From assembly GCA_945871895.1 (NCBI GenBank), contig CAMBXP010000009.1:1-47693 (forward strand): a stretch of DNA of 47,693 nt, written 5' to 3'. The notes below the pieces were generated by a model. That model saw only the letters and a program-made list of their open reading frames with translations, did not search any database and was not told the origin of the DNA. This stretch comes from Chryseobacterium gleum. Lineage in GTDB: Bacteria; Bacteroidota; Bacteroidia; Flavobacteriales_C; GCA-002722245. A program made the translations under genes and the position numbers. Position 1 is the stretch's first letter, and each line of letters opens with the position of its first letter. This document shows positions 24,185-33,600 of this stretch, one piece after another.

Positions 24185-24282
24185 GGCACTAGTTCCTTCG
24201 GGGTACCTCAGGATGACAAACTTGGTAAGTGCTGCTTGAGAGTGGTTGTCATCCTGAGGTACCCCGAAGGAACTATTGCCCT
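24185..24282. repeat. Perfect long palindromic element (CTTCGGGGTACCTC family)
   Basis: Positions 24192-24220 and 24247-24275 are perfect 29-bp reverse complements, extended outward by GGGCA/TGCCC with small mismatches; the 26-bp centre is unpaired. It contains the core CTTCGGGGTACCTC shared with the arms of the GIY-YIG cassette at 29329-29723, and GTCATCCTGAGG, a motif recognisable from dispersed repeats in many genomes. It lies between the rsmA end and the converging OlsF-like gene. Confidence 0.9.
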
Positions 24283-24325
24283 GCATATAAACTTACTTCA
24301 CAGATAAAAACAATCCCCCCACATC

Positions 24326-24383
24326 ATCTCTCAAAGAAGCCATTGCATTTTTGCAACTGGCAACACACTTGTCTTTGAGAGAT
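24326..24383. repeat. Nested hairpin between convergent genes, possible terminator
   Basis: ATCTCTCAAAGA (24326-24337) pairs perfectly with TCTTTGAGAGAT (24372-24383). Inside, GCCA-TTGCA pairs with TGCAA-C-TGGC around TTTT. The element is 33 bp from the end of the OlsF-like gene. No T-run follows on either strand, so termination is only a guess. Confidence 0.65.
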
Positions 24384-24415
24384 TTTGCGAAGGGACTACC
24401 TACTATTTATCCATA

Positions 24416-26227
24416 TTAAAACTGCACTGCGTTGGCATACCACTCTTCTCTTTTACCATAAAATCTTTCCATCACTTCTTCTTCATTTTTCATTCCTTGT
24501 GATAAATTTTTAATGGTAGAGAGCGGTAAATTTTCTACATCTAAAATCATTAATCCATCTAAAGCATTGCTGAATTTAGGATCGCGGTTGAAGCCTATGA
24601 TTCGTGCGTTTTGCGCAAAATATTTTTTGAATAAAACTGGTACACGCAATTTGCCCCACTCTATTTCTTCCACCATTTTATCTAAAGCCGAGAGCGACGT
24701 TTGTCCGCCCAAAACATTCGTCATCTCTCGCGCTTTAAGTTTTACTTTAAACTGTTTTTTAGGTGAAACCAAACGTGCAATATCAAAATCGAAATAGTTG
24801 TTGTAAATAAAATCGGTCATTAAACTTTTCGATAATTTAGAGTAGCGATTGCTAATGCTAACCGGACCAACAACATATCTGTATTGCTTGTTCTTCATCA
24901 AGAAATGCAGAATACCTTTCCACAAACAAAACAATGAAAAAGCTTTTTTCTGATATTCCTTCACCACAAATGATCTTCCTAATTCAATAGATTGAGCAAC
25001 ATACGGTTCGAATTCTGCAGAGAAATGAAACAATGAATTCAAATAAAATCCTTTTTTGCCGTAAGTTTCATAAATCTTATCTCCTTCTCCAATACGATAT
25101 CCGCCCACAATTTTTTTGGCTTTAGAATCCCAAATAAACAATTGCTGATAATAGCCATCGAACTCATCGATATCTAAACTATCGCCAGCACCTTCACCTA
25201 CCTCACGATAAGTGATTTCGCGCAATCTACCTATCTCATACATTAAATGTGGAATATGTCGCGAAGTGCTGCAATACACTTTATAAACTCCGGTTTCAAA
25301 CAAGAAAGCATCATCAGGTAATCCATCAATTTCCTTTTGCAAAAGCTCAGCATCTGTTTCAGAAGTAATCTCCTTTGGCTTTTTAAATTTCAGCAAAGAT
25401 GCTATGGCAACATTCTCATTCAACACAGAACCTAATGCATAAGTTTTGGCGCGCAAAAAGGTAGATAGCTGATCTACGTTTGGAAATGTTTTTATCTCTT
25501 CCGGTGCTATCACATTGCCTATACGCACTTGAATCATTTTATTGGATTTATTCAAGATTTCATGTGGCAAACGAGCAGTTCTTAACTTAGGATTAAGCAA
25601 GCCTAGCAAGTGAAACATAAATGAATTGCTACCATGAAAATAGATTGGAATAACAGGAACATTGGCATTCTTAACCATTTTAACTATAGAGTTGCTCCAC
25701 TCCTTATCTCCCACTCCTTTTAAACCGCGCAAAGCAGAAACTTCTCCCGCAGGAAAAACGCCCAAACAATGCTGATTTTCTATGTGTAATTTCCCTTGTT
25801 TTAAGCCTCTAAAACTTGAGCGCGCAGCACTTTCTCCATCAAATGGATTTAAAGAAAAAATCATTTCTTTCATTGGCTCCACATGTTCTAAAAGGAAGTT
25901 GGCCATGAGTTTAAAATCTTTTCTTCTCGACATCAATATCTTCAATAAAATCAATCCATCTACCACTCCAAAAGGATGATTTGAAACAGTAATGAACGGA
26001 CCCTCTGCAGGAATTTTCTTTAAATCTTCTTCATCAACAAAATAGCGAATGTCTAACTGATTAAGAACTGCAGCAATAAAATCTTCATTGTGCAAATAGT
26101 AGGTGTCTCTGTACACATCGTTAATGTCGGTAAGCTTCAGCAAACGCATCAACCACTTGTTGATGTTCTCAGGAAAATTTCCTGTTCCCATCGCTTTTCC
26201 TAACTGTTCTGCAGAAATTAATTCCAT
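24416..26227 (-). CDS. OlsF-like bifunctional acyltransferase (PlsC-like + GNAT/OlsB-like)
   Basis: The 603-residue protein fuses two domains. Residues about 60-280 are a PlsC-like O-acyltransferase with SNHPFGVVDG (H84, D90), SLNPFDGESAARSSFRGLK, GVFPAGEVSAL and VPVIPIYFHGSNS. Residues about 305-560 are a GNAT-type N-acyltransferase resembling OlsB, with RLREITYREVGEGAGDSLDIDEFDGYYQQLFIWD and SIELGRSFVVKEYQ. This order matches the OlsF-type two-domain ornithine lipid synthases of Bacteroidota and some Gammaproteobacteria. I infer synthesis of aminolipids (ornithine or related) in the inner membrane; glycine lipids are an alternative. The C-terminal ~40 residues are a tail. Confidence 0.75.
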   Translation of the reverse strand: MELISAEQLGKAMGTGNFPENINKWLMRLLKLTDINDVYRDTYYLHNEDFIAAVLNQLDIRYFVDEEDLKKIPAEGPFITVSNHPFGVVDGLILLKILMSRRKDFKLMANFLLEHVEPMKEMIFSLNPFDGESAARSSFRGLKQGKLHIENQHCLGVFPAGEVSALRGLKGVGDKEWSNSIVKMVKNANVPVIPIYFHGSNSFMFHLLGLLNPKLRTARLPHEILNKSNKMIQVRIGNVIAPEEIKTFPNVDQLSTFLRAKTYALGSVLNENVAIASLLKFKKPKEITSETDAELLQKEIDGLPDDAFLFETGVYKVYCSTSRHIPHLMYEIGRLREITYREVGEGAGDSLDIDEFDGYYQQLFIWDSKAKKIVGGYRIGEGDKIYETYGKKGFYLNSLFHFSAEFEPYVAQSIELGRSFVVKEYQKKAFSLFCLWKGILHFLMKNKQYRYVVGPVSISNRYSKLSKSLMTDFIYNNYFDFDIARLVSPKKQFKVKLKAREMTNVLGGQTSLSALDKMVEEIEWGKLRVPVLFKKYFAQNARIIGFNRDPKFSNALDGLMILDVENLPLSTIKNLSQGMKNEEEVMERFYGKREEWYANAVQF

Positions 26228-26362
26228 ACCTTTTTGTTTGAAATAAATTTACACCTACAAGTTGTGTTTTATGTTAGGGCAAAAACAACATTAGATTAAG
26301 GAAGATGAAGTAATTGTTAAGCGAATTATTAATTAGAAAGAAAATCTGTTAGATTAGTAGCC

Positions 26363-27916
26363 ATGAGCATGTATTCATTTTCTAGTGAACAAATAACACC
26401 GCTTTTTATTGGTGCAATAATTCTGCTCTCCTCCCTTTTATTCTTTAATGCAGGTAAAACGAAAGCAAGCTTAATACTGCTTTTCATTGGAGCATTGGCA
26501 CTAGGATTTTTTATGGCCAATCTCGACCCCTATATCATGATGTGGGATGAACAATATCATGCTCTAGTGGCGAAAAACCTTAGTGCAGATATGCTGAAGC
26601 CTACACTATATAGTCACCCAATATTAGATTACGATTATAGAAACTGGACAAGCAATCATATTTGGCTGCACAAACAACCTTTATTTCTTTGGCAAATGGC
26701 TTTAAGTATGAAATTATTTGGTTTCAATACTTTAGCGCTTAGGCTGCCAAGCATACTATTGCATGCCTTTGCAGCACTAATGATATTTAGAATTGGCAAA
26801 ATTTCAAATTCTGCAAAAACTGGATATTATGGTGCACTTCTATTTGCTGTTGCTTATTATCCGCTTGAACTACTAGCTGGACATTTCTCTACCGATCACA
26901 ACGACCTTGCTTTTCTTTTCTATATCACCGCAAGTTTTTGGACGTGGTTTGAATACCAACACACGCAAAAAAAATATTATTTAATTCTTATTGGTTTGTT
27001 TTCGGGCTGTGCTGTTTTGGTAAAATGGATGGTAGGTTTATTGATTTACGCCGTGTGGTTTTTAACCCTTGGAGCTAATGACAAACGAAATTGGATCAAA
27101 ATAAAATCATATCTACCATTGATTATTTCTGCAAGTATTACGCTGGTGGTTTTTGTGCCTTGGCAAATTTATATCTTCTTAAAATATCCCCTTGAAGCTG
27201 CATATGAATTTGCGTACAACACCCAACATTTTTTTGAAGTAATAGAAGGACACAACGGTGATATGTGGTTTCATTTTAATGCGCTAAACGATATTTACGG
27301 TTCAACCATAGTGGTGCTTATTTATGTAGTTGGGTTAATGTTTTTTATCGCAAAGATGAAATCAAATATTTATCGCATAGCCACAGCATCTGCCATTGTT
27401 ATTGTATACACATTCTTTACCATTGCCGCTACCAAAATGACTTCCTTTTGTATCATTGTATCGCCTTTTGTTTTTTTAGGATTGGGTTGTTTAATTGATT
27501 CAGCGGTTGCCTTTATCAGTACTAAAATAAAATACAAACAATTTGAATATATTTTTAGCACACTTGCGCTTGCAATTGTTGCTCCGTTAGTGATGAATAT
27601 ATCTAAAATTGAACATTACCATACCGACAAATATCCCAATGACAATGGTTTTAGAGAAGCGGAATTACAAGAGATAAAGCGAATTGACAAACTAACTCTA
27701 CACCTAGGTGATGAGAAATATGTTGTATTCAACTATACGCACTTTAGAGACGTTCAAATCATGTTTTTCACCAACTATATAGCTTACGATTTTATTCCAA
27801 CAGAAGAACAAATAGCACAAATAAAATCGAAGAAATATAAGATTGCCATTTTAGACGACGGTGCTTTGCCAAAGTGCATAATAGACAAAAATGAGATTGT
27901 GAAAATCAAACGATGA
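26363..27916 (+). CDS. Polytopic glycosyltransferase of the ArnT/PMT type (GT-C)
   Basis: The 517-residue protein has 10-12 hydrophobic helices and the GT-C hallmark in the first large loop: LDPYIMMWDEQYHALVAKNL with an acidic catalytic pair, then KQPLFLWQMALSMKLFGFNTLALRLPSILLHAFAALM. The C-terminal ~110 residues are soluble. Such enzymes move a sugar from a polyprenyl-phosphate donor to protein or lipid A-like acceptors outside the inner membrane. The acceptor here is unknown. It stands alone, 135 bp after the divergent acyltransferase, with its stop 24 bp ahead of the mgtE ATG. Confidence 0.85.
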   Translation: MSMYSFSSEQITPLFIGAIILLSSLLFFNAGKTKASLILLFIGALALGFFMANLDPYIMMWDEQYHALVAKNLSADMLKPTLYSHPILDYDYRNWTSNHIWLHKQPLFLWQMALSMKLFGFNTLALRLPSILLHAFAALMIFRIGKISNSAKTGYYGALLFAVAYYPLELLAGHFSTDHNDLAFLFYITASFWTWFEYQHTQKKYYLILIGLFSGCAVLVKWMVGLLIYAVWFLTLGANDKRNWIKIKSYLPLIISASITLVVFVPWQIYIFLKYPLEAAYEFAYNTQHFFEVIEGHNGDMWFHFNALNDIYGSTIVVLIYVVGLMFFIAKMKSNIYRIATASAIVIVYTFFTIAATKMTSFCIIVSPFVFLGLGCLIDSAVAFISTKIKYKQFEYIFSTLALAIVAPLVMNISKIEHYHTDKYPNDNGFREAELQEIKRIDKLTLHLGDEKYVVFNYTHFRDVQIMFFTNYIAYDFIPTEEQIAQIKSKKYKIAILDDGALPKCIIDKNEIVKIKR

Positions 27917-27928
27917 CAAATCCTTTTG

Positions 27929-27936
27929 TATCTTCG
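27929..27936 (+). promoter_or_regulatory. -7 element abutting the mgtE start
   Basis: TATCTTCG (7 of 8 to TAnnTTTG) is followed by CCCC and the ATG at 27941. Transcription from it would start at or very near the ATG, implying a leaderless mRNA, or a start site a few bases inside the gene. No clear -33 TTG is seen at the right distance. Confidence 0.5.
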
Positions 27937-27940
27937 CCCC

Positions 27941-29284
27941 ATGCATTTCGAAATCAACGAACAATACATCAAAGACCTAAAGCTGGCTTTAGAAGAAGAA
28001 GCAGCCTTAAAGGTTAATGAGTTGATTGAAGACATTCACCCTGCCGACATTGCTGAAATTACCAAAAGACTTTCCTTAGAAGAAATCAAAATGTTTTTTG
28101 ATGTTGTGCCAGGAGAATTAATTTCTGAAACAATTGCTGAACTTTGGGAAGAAGACCGCGAGGGCTTGTTGAACAGTTTAACTCCCGAGCAAATTGCGAA
28201 GAAAGCCATTGATTATATGGAATCGGATGACGCAGCCGATTTGATTATGGAGTTGCCTCGCGAAAAGAGAGAAAAGGTGGTGATGCTAATTGACGATGTA
28301 AAAAAGGCAGCAAACATTGTCGACCTTTTAAATTATCCCGAAGATTCTGCAGGTGGTTTAATGGCGAAGGAGTTGTTCAAGGTAGACATCAATTGGGATG
28401 TGCTAGAATGTGTGAAAGAATTGCGCAAGCAAGCAGAACATATCGAAACCATTCACACTGTTTATGTAGTGGATGAAAACAACAAATTGATTGGCACTGT
28501 TTCCTTAAAAAGTTTAATTCTTACTTCATCAAATACCAAAATTGAAGATGTAGTAAACAGAGATATTATTTCGGTAAAAGCCTATACGGAGAGTTCTGAC
28601 GTGGCTCAAATCATGGAAAAATACGATTTGGTAGTTCTACCTGTTGTAGATGATTTAAATCGCTTAAAAGGAAGAATTACAATTGATGATGTGGTAGACA
28701 TCATTAAAGAAGAAGCTGAAAAAGATTACCAATTGGCATCGGGTTTAAGTGATACCGTAGAAGCGCACGATAGCATGTGGACGGTTACCAAAGCACGTTT
28801 GCCTTGGTTGTTGGTGGGAATGATTGGGGGAATAGGTAGTGCAAAAGTGCTGGGCATTTTTGATATTTCACAGCATCCTGAAATGGCTGTTTTTATTCCG
28901 TTGATTGCAGCAATGGGCGGAAATGTAGGAGTTCAATCTTCGGCGATTGTGGTGCAAGGTATTGCGAATAATTCTTTGAAAGGTCCGATTGCAGAAAGAC
29001 TCATTAAAGAAACAGGAGTAGCATTAATTAATGGATTGGCTTGCTCCATTATTCTCTTCGGATTAAATTTATTACTTGGTGTTTCTTTAATGGTTTGCGT
29101 TACGGTAAGTATCGCTCTGTTGAGCGTAATTATTTTCGCTGCTATTTTTGGTACATATTTCCCTCTATTGCTTAACCGATTTAATGTAAATCCTGCATTG
29201 GCCACTGGTCCGTTCGTTACCACTACAAATGACATTTTTGGATTGTTTTTGTACTTTACGATTGGGAATATGATGATGGGGTGA
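27941..29284 (+). CDS. mgtE: Magnesium transporter MgtE
   Basis: I take the ATG at 27941 (447 residues, MHFEINEQYIKDLKLALEEEA); an upstream TTG would include the promoter-like box. The domains are in the family order: an MgtE N-domain (about 20-125), two CBS domains (about 130-250, including the motif VDENNKLIGTVSLKSLIL), a plug helix, and a five-helix membrane domain (about 280-445) with PLIAAMGGNVGVQSSAIVVQGIA. It forms a gated Mg2+ channel whose N and CBS domains sense cytosolic Mg2+. No M-box is visible upstream. Confidence 0.95.
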   Translation: MHFEINEQYIKDLKLALEEEAALKVNELIEDIHPADIAEITKRLSLEEIKMFFDVVPGELISETIAELWEEDREGLLNSLTPEQIAKKAIDYMESDDAADLIMELPREKREKVVMLIDDVKKAANIVDLLNYPEDSAGGLMAKELFKVDINWDVLECVKELRKQAEHIETIHTVYVVDENNKLIGTVSLKSLILTSSNTKIEDVVNRDIISVKAYTESSDVAQIMEKYDLVVLPVVDDLNRLKGRITIDDVVDIIKEEAEKDYQLASGLSDTVEAHDSMWTVTKARLPWLLVGMIGGIGSAKVLGIFDISQHPEMAVFIPLIAAMGGNVGVQSSAIVVQGIANNSLKGPIAERLIKETGVALINGLACSIILFGLNLLLGVSLMVCVTVSIALLSVIIFAAIFGTYFPLLLNRFNVNPALATGPFVTTTNDIFGLFLYFTIGNMMMG

Positions 29285-29328
29285 TTCCCTCCAATCTATT
29301 TTCATACACAGCATTCACTCAGTGCGTC

Positions 29329-29723
29329 ATTGCGAGGTACCCCGAAGCAACCTTATTTCTCAAAATTCAAATTCATCACTATATAACTCTTCCCAACGAA
29401 AATTCATCTCTTCAATCAATCTAATTTTTTGTGCTCTAGAGCCTGCCTTAATTCTCTTTTCTTCTATAATAGCCCCATCAACAGTTTCAAAAAACATATA
29501 ATACACCAATTTATCTACATTGTATTTTGAAGTAAATGAATTTGGATTGACCTTATTCTTATGTTCATATATTCGACTCTTTAAATCTGTAGTTACGCCA
29601 GTATAAAGTACGCGATTATATTTATTGGTTAAGATGTACACCCACGCTCCTCGTTCCACAAAATTTAGTTAGTAGCGCGAAGATAAAAAAGAAAAATAAG
29701 GTTGCTTCGGGGTACCTCGCAAT
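29329..29723. mobile_element. Putative GIY-YIG cassette with 30-bp perfect terminal inverted repeats
   Basis: Arms 29329-29358 and 29694-29723 are exact 30-bp reverse complements; each contains TTGCTTCGGGGTACCTCGCA or its complement. They bracket 335 bp that hold only the GIY-YIG gene, whose stop codon begins 2 bp after the left arm. The outer sequence AGTGCGTC / ACGAACTA does not extend the match. The arms share the core CTTCGGGGTACCTC with the gene-less palindrome at 24185-24282. No target-site duplication can be proven from one copy. The layout suggests a small mobile or repeat-associated unit. Confidence 0.6.
29360..29659 (-). CDS. GIY-YIG domain nuclease, small
   Basis: The 99-residue protein starts at a GTG (29659), reading MERGAWVYILTNKYNRVLYTGVTTDLKSRIYEHKNK. 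The conserved GIY-YIG residues are present: Y in WVYIL, Y in LYTGVT, R in SRIYEHK, and E in AIIEEKRIKAGSRAQKIRLIEEMN. It is a single-domain protein like UvrC-N/YhbQ, which usually cut DNA with one metal ion. It is enclosed by 30-bp inverted repeats (29329-29723), and unrelated housekeeping genes surround it. A role in repeat excision, repair or homing is a hypothesis. Confidence 0.9.
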   Translation of the reverse strand: MERGAWVYILTNKYNRVLYTGVTTDLKSRIYEHKNKVNPNSFTSKYNVDKLVYYMFFETVDGAIIEEKRIKAGSRAQKIRLIEEMNFRWEELYSDEFEF

Positions 29724-29739
29724 CACGAACTAAGCTTCA

Positions 29740-30120
29740 TCAGTTTAGAGTTCTATAAACACCAAACGCCAGCATCACCCCTAAGCTATCAGCCGCAATA
29801 TCCCATACATCAAAACTTCTTCCCAAATGCATTACTTCTTGCAATATTTCAATCAACACACCATAAGTAATTGCAGTAATTACTGTAATTAAAACGGCTT
29901 TCTCTTGCACTTTTTTAAATTGATTCTGCGCACTCAAACCGCGCATCCAGAAATAAGATAATACAAGAAAAAGAGTAACATGAATTACTTTATCGAAATG
30001 AGGAATAGCCGATTCCTTTTGAGATTGAAAAGGGTACAAACACAAAAAAGCAACTACAAGGGTAAGTACAATACCTTTATAATTACTCTTTAAAAACAAT
30101 GTTGAACTATTATTCTCCAA
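29740..30120 (-). CDS. VanZ-like membrane protein
   Basis: The 126-residue protein has four membrane segments and the VanZ pattern: [18 protein letters not shown], then [40 protein letters not shown], with the conserved E-x-x-Q and F-D-x-x-D-x-x-A-N/D-x-x-G. It overlaps gcvH by 11 bp. VanZ-like genes often stand beside gcvH and sprA in Bacteroidota, but their role is unclear. It is the last gene of the maeB-ruvA-sprA-gcvH-vanZ series. Confidence 0.85.
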   Translation of the reverse strand: MENNSSTLFLKSNYKGIVLTLVVAFLCLYPFQSQKESAIPHFDKVIHVTLFLVLSYFWMRGLSAQNQFKKVQEKAVLITVITAITYGVLIEILQEVMHLGRSFDVWDIAADSLGVMLAFGVYRTLN

Positions 30121-30490
30121 TTACTGCTTTGTAAGCATCGGCTGAAAGCAATCCAGCCAATTGCGAAGCATCAGAAACTTTAATTTTTATCATCCATCCT
30201 TTTCCGTATGGATCGCTATTTACCAATTCGGGTTGAGCTTCAATCTCAGCGTTCAATTCTAACACTTCACCTTTTACAGGCATAAACAAATCAGATACTG
30301 TTTTAACTGCTTCAACAGTTCCAAAAACCACTTCAGCATCTAATGTTTCACCAATGGTTGCAATGTCAACATACACAATATCACCTAATTCTTTTTGAGC
30401 AAAATCAGTAATACCAATGGTTGCGATGTCACCATCAACTTTAACCCATTCGTGATCTTTAGTGTATTTTAATTCGGCAGGAAAGTTCAT
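30110..30490 (-). CDS. gcvH: Glycine cleavage system H protein
   Basis: The 126-residue protein has the H-protein core: [41 protein letters not shown], and the lipoylation site in [16 protein letters not shown] (Lys63). It shuttles the aminomethyl group of glycine between GcvP, GcvT and GcvL. It lies between vanZ (11-bp overlap) and sprA (137-bp gap), a gene order shared with other gliding Bacteroidota. Confidence 0.97.
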   Translation of the reverse strand: MNFPAELKYTKDHEWVKVDGDIATIGITDFAQKELGDIVYVDIATIGETLDAEVVFGTVEAVKTVSDLFMPVKGEVLELNAEIEAQPELVNSDPYGKGWMIKIKVSDASQLAGLLSADAYKAVIGE

Positions 30491-30570
30491 TTTTTTGGTT
30501 TTTAGTGTTGAGCAAAGATAGATAAAAAGCTAAAAGTAAAAAGCTATAAGCCAAAAGGTTTTTCAACCAC

Positions 30571-30626
30571 TTAAACATTGAACTTTAAACCCGCCAAAAG
30601 TCGGGCAGGCATTTGAACCTTGAACG
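30571..30626 (+). repeat. Heptamer array interrupted by a 21-bp GC-rich hairpin-like block
   Basis: Units TTAAACA, TTGAACT, TTAAACC (30571-30591) and TTGAACC, TTGAACG (30613-30626) stay in the same 7-bp phase across a 21-bp block (30592-30612, with CCCG/CGGG able to pair). It lies just after the sprA stop in transcription order, between sprA and gcvH. Confidence 0.7.
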
Positions 30627-30627
30627 A

Positions 30628-33600
30628 TTAAAGCGTATATCTTAAAGACAATCCGCCATTCCCATTAGAGGAAGGAAATGAGTTAGAAGTAACAGGTTTG
30701 TTTAAAGTGAATTCATAAAACAAACGAATGTTTAATTTATCACTTAATACATAATCGGCAGATGTTTTAAGCATCATGATATTTGCGCCATTCATAATGT
30801 TATCTGAGCCATCAATTTTATGCACAACGTTCTTACTGTTGGTGATAGATAAATCGGCACGAACATCTAAATTACTTTTCACTTTTTTACCTAAAATTTC
30901 AAAAGGCAATTTCACATCTTTAAACTTATATCCTGTACCTGCAGCGATCGTTAAATTCGACATCTCATTGACCGATAAGCCTTGTAAATTAAGTGAAATT
31001 GTACGCGTTTTTTTAATCTCTAATTTGGCAATCCAACTACTTTTTAAAGTAGCATCTATTTTAATTAAGGGACTCAAACTTTCACTAATATTTACAGTGT
31101 TAATAGTGTACTGAGGTTCAAAACCCGCCGGATTGGTTACAGAGGTAAAACCCTTTCCATCGCTTATAAATGCGAAATTTTGGGTAACACTCTGACTCAT
31201 TGTACAAGAATATGCATGACTCATGGTGAAAGATTGAAAATGCTTTTTGATGAAGGCCATTTGCATAAATCCATCATAGTTCAATCGCCAGTTAGGCATC
31301 GGCAATTTTTTAAACAAACTCAAATCGGAAGAAGCTGCATTTTTACCTATATATGCTGCAACAAACGATTGCAACAATACTTCACTTTGTGTTCTGCCAT
31401 AACCTTTGTAAAAACCATCGGCTTGCTGCGCATTGCTGCTGTATGGATTTTTAGCTGCCAATCTGCTGGCCACTACTGCCCTATTACTCTTAAATTGCTC
31501 GTAAACCGCCGATGTAGCATCAGATTTAGTTTCAAAAGCAGAACCAATAGTAAGTACTGTAATGCTATAAGATTGCATCACAGTATTGGTAAAAGTAGTT
31601 ACATCGTTGTTCTCATCTAAACGATAATTAAATGCTGAATCGCGATTGTAAGAGCGCGATGCCGTTAACTCAATTCTCATTTTTTTAATGGGCTCGAGGG
31701 TAGCCTTTGCGTTCATATTGTTGGTGTAATTTCTAGTGAATTTGGTATTCAACGAATCGGAATTTCTTGTTAACCAACCCGCTTTTGCAGCTTTCTCTAA
31801 AATATTGTTTTGTTGCTGTCCGGTTATAAACTTAAACCCTGGAGACATCTGATCTAAATTCAAACCTAGCATTTCTGTTTCAGCATCATAACCTGGCAGA
31901 AAAGTTCCATTGGTTTCGGTATAAGTGAACGATGCATTACGCACCATCATCATCATGCGCAAACCAACTTGTGCCAAATCAATGCTAGGTGCTTTTTCTT
32001 TTTTAGAAGTGTCGCTACTTACTTTAGGTGGCTTAGAAACATTGTTGTTTATCTTCTTTAAATAAGCCGACTTATTGTAGAAATTCACTAAATTGAATTG
32101 CAAATTCAATTGTTTTGAATTGCTATTTGAAATAGTATTGCCTACAGATTGAAATGCCAAAGGAGCCGCTTGCCAATCCATTTTAGCAGTATATTTTACT
32201 GTTCCCGTAATCCAATCGGTAAATGGAATTTTTCTGAAAGGAATATCGTAATTCACATCCCAGGTTTGCGTAAAATTGGTGTTTCTACCAAGCTGCTTAA
32301 GATTGGTAATTACACTGTCTACTTTTTCTTCTACATCAATTCTTCCTTCAGGCTCATCTATTCTAGCGCGATTTGTAGCACCATACTTAAACTTCAACGA
32401 TTTGGATAAATCCCAACTCACGTCGTAAGCCCTATCCCAATAAAAGTTTTTATTAAAAACAGGATCTATCAAAAGGATGGCTCCAGAGTTATTTCTAATC
32501 ATGCTTTCACTGTACATTCTATTTAAATCATTTCTAACGCCAATTCTAGACGGAACTAAGAAAAAGTTGAATTCACGAGTTAATTTCAAATACGGTGTTT
32601 GCATTAAAGAGCTCGCTCTTTTAGCAAATGAAGCCTTATCGTCTTTTACCTTTTTTAGCTCTTCTTCGGCCTTCTTTAAATCGGCTGGATTCGATTTTTC
32701 TTTTCTCAATCTTTCGATTTCTTGCTGCAATTTCTGCTCGCGCTCTTCATAAGTTTCCAATCTCGTTTTCTTCACAAATCCAATAATTGGAGAATTGATG
32801 AAGGGTTGAAAATTTTTGGGTTGATGTGTGAAATTGTAATTCAATGCGCCTTTATATGTTTGAACCACGTTGTAACTTGTATTTACATCGCTTTTAAACA
32901 CCTCGTTAAAGGCATAGGTAGCATCAAAATTTTCGATATCGTATGGCATTGCTTTCTTCTTTTTATCTGCACTTCTGTTTTTGCGCACGTTAGAAAAATT
33001 CATGCTTCGACGACGCTGATAAGTTTGTGTACTGTCACGCACTTTCTTTCTCAAATCGGCATCGGCAATATCTTTAATTCTAATGTCTTGGTCGAGCGGA
33101 TTAAATTCTTGATTTTGAAAAGATTCTGAATAACCCAAATAAACAGGAACGGTAACATTGTACTTAGCAGGAATTAATTTCCCTAATTCAAAATTAGCTG
33201 CTGCATCGTAAGAATTTAAGTAATCTCTTTTGCGCTGACTCACCTTATCGGTAATATTTCCCCAACCTGGTGTGTACATTTTCCCAGAAAGTGTAACGCT
33301 ACCAAAATCGGCCATTTTTAAAGTTGACGTAGCTGTTGCTGCCCAGCCATTTTGTTGATCAAAACATGATAAACGCAATTCATTTACCCAAACACCTGCC
33401 GAACGTATTTCGCCCGACGTGCCCGAGTTACGCACACCTATCATCATAATTTTTACTTGCGAAAGCGTTGGAGATCCTTTCACATAAACGTTATTCTTAC
33501 CATCAATTACTTTGTATCGCTGATTTTTGAAATGATTCTCGGGATCACTTTCCATACTTTCATTTCGTGCCAACTTAGCATTGGTTAATACTGAAAAGTC

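Noticed and set aside
27700..27940. M-box Mg2+ riboswitch for mgtE
   Set aside because: The upstream DNA is the end of the glycosyltransferase gene, and the promoter box touches the start codon, leaving no room for a leader RNA.
32630..32760. Frameshift or insertion in sprA suggested by a charged coiled-coil segment
   Set aside because: The frame is continuous and the segment (EERE...KKVKDD) fits a loop of the protein; the total length is normal for SprA.
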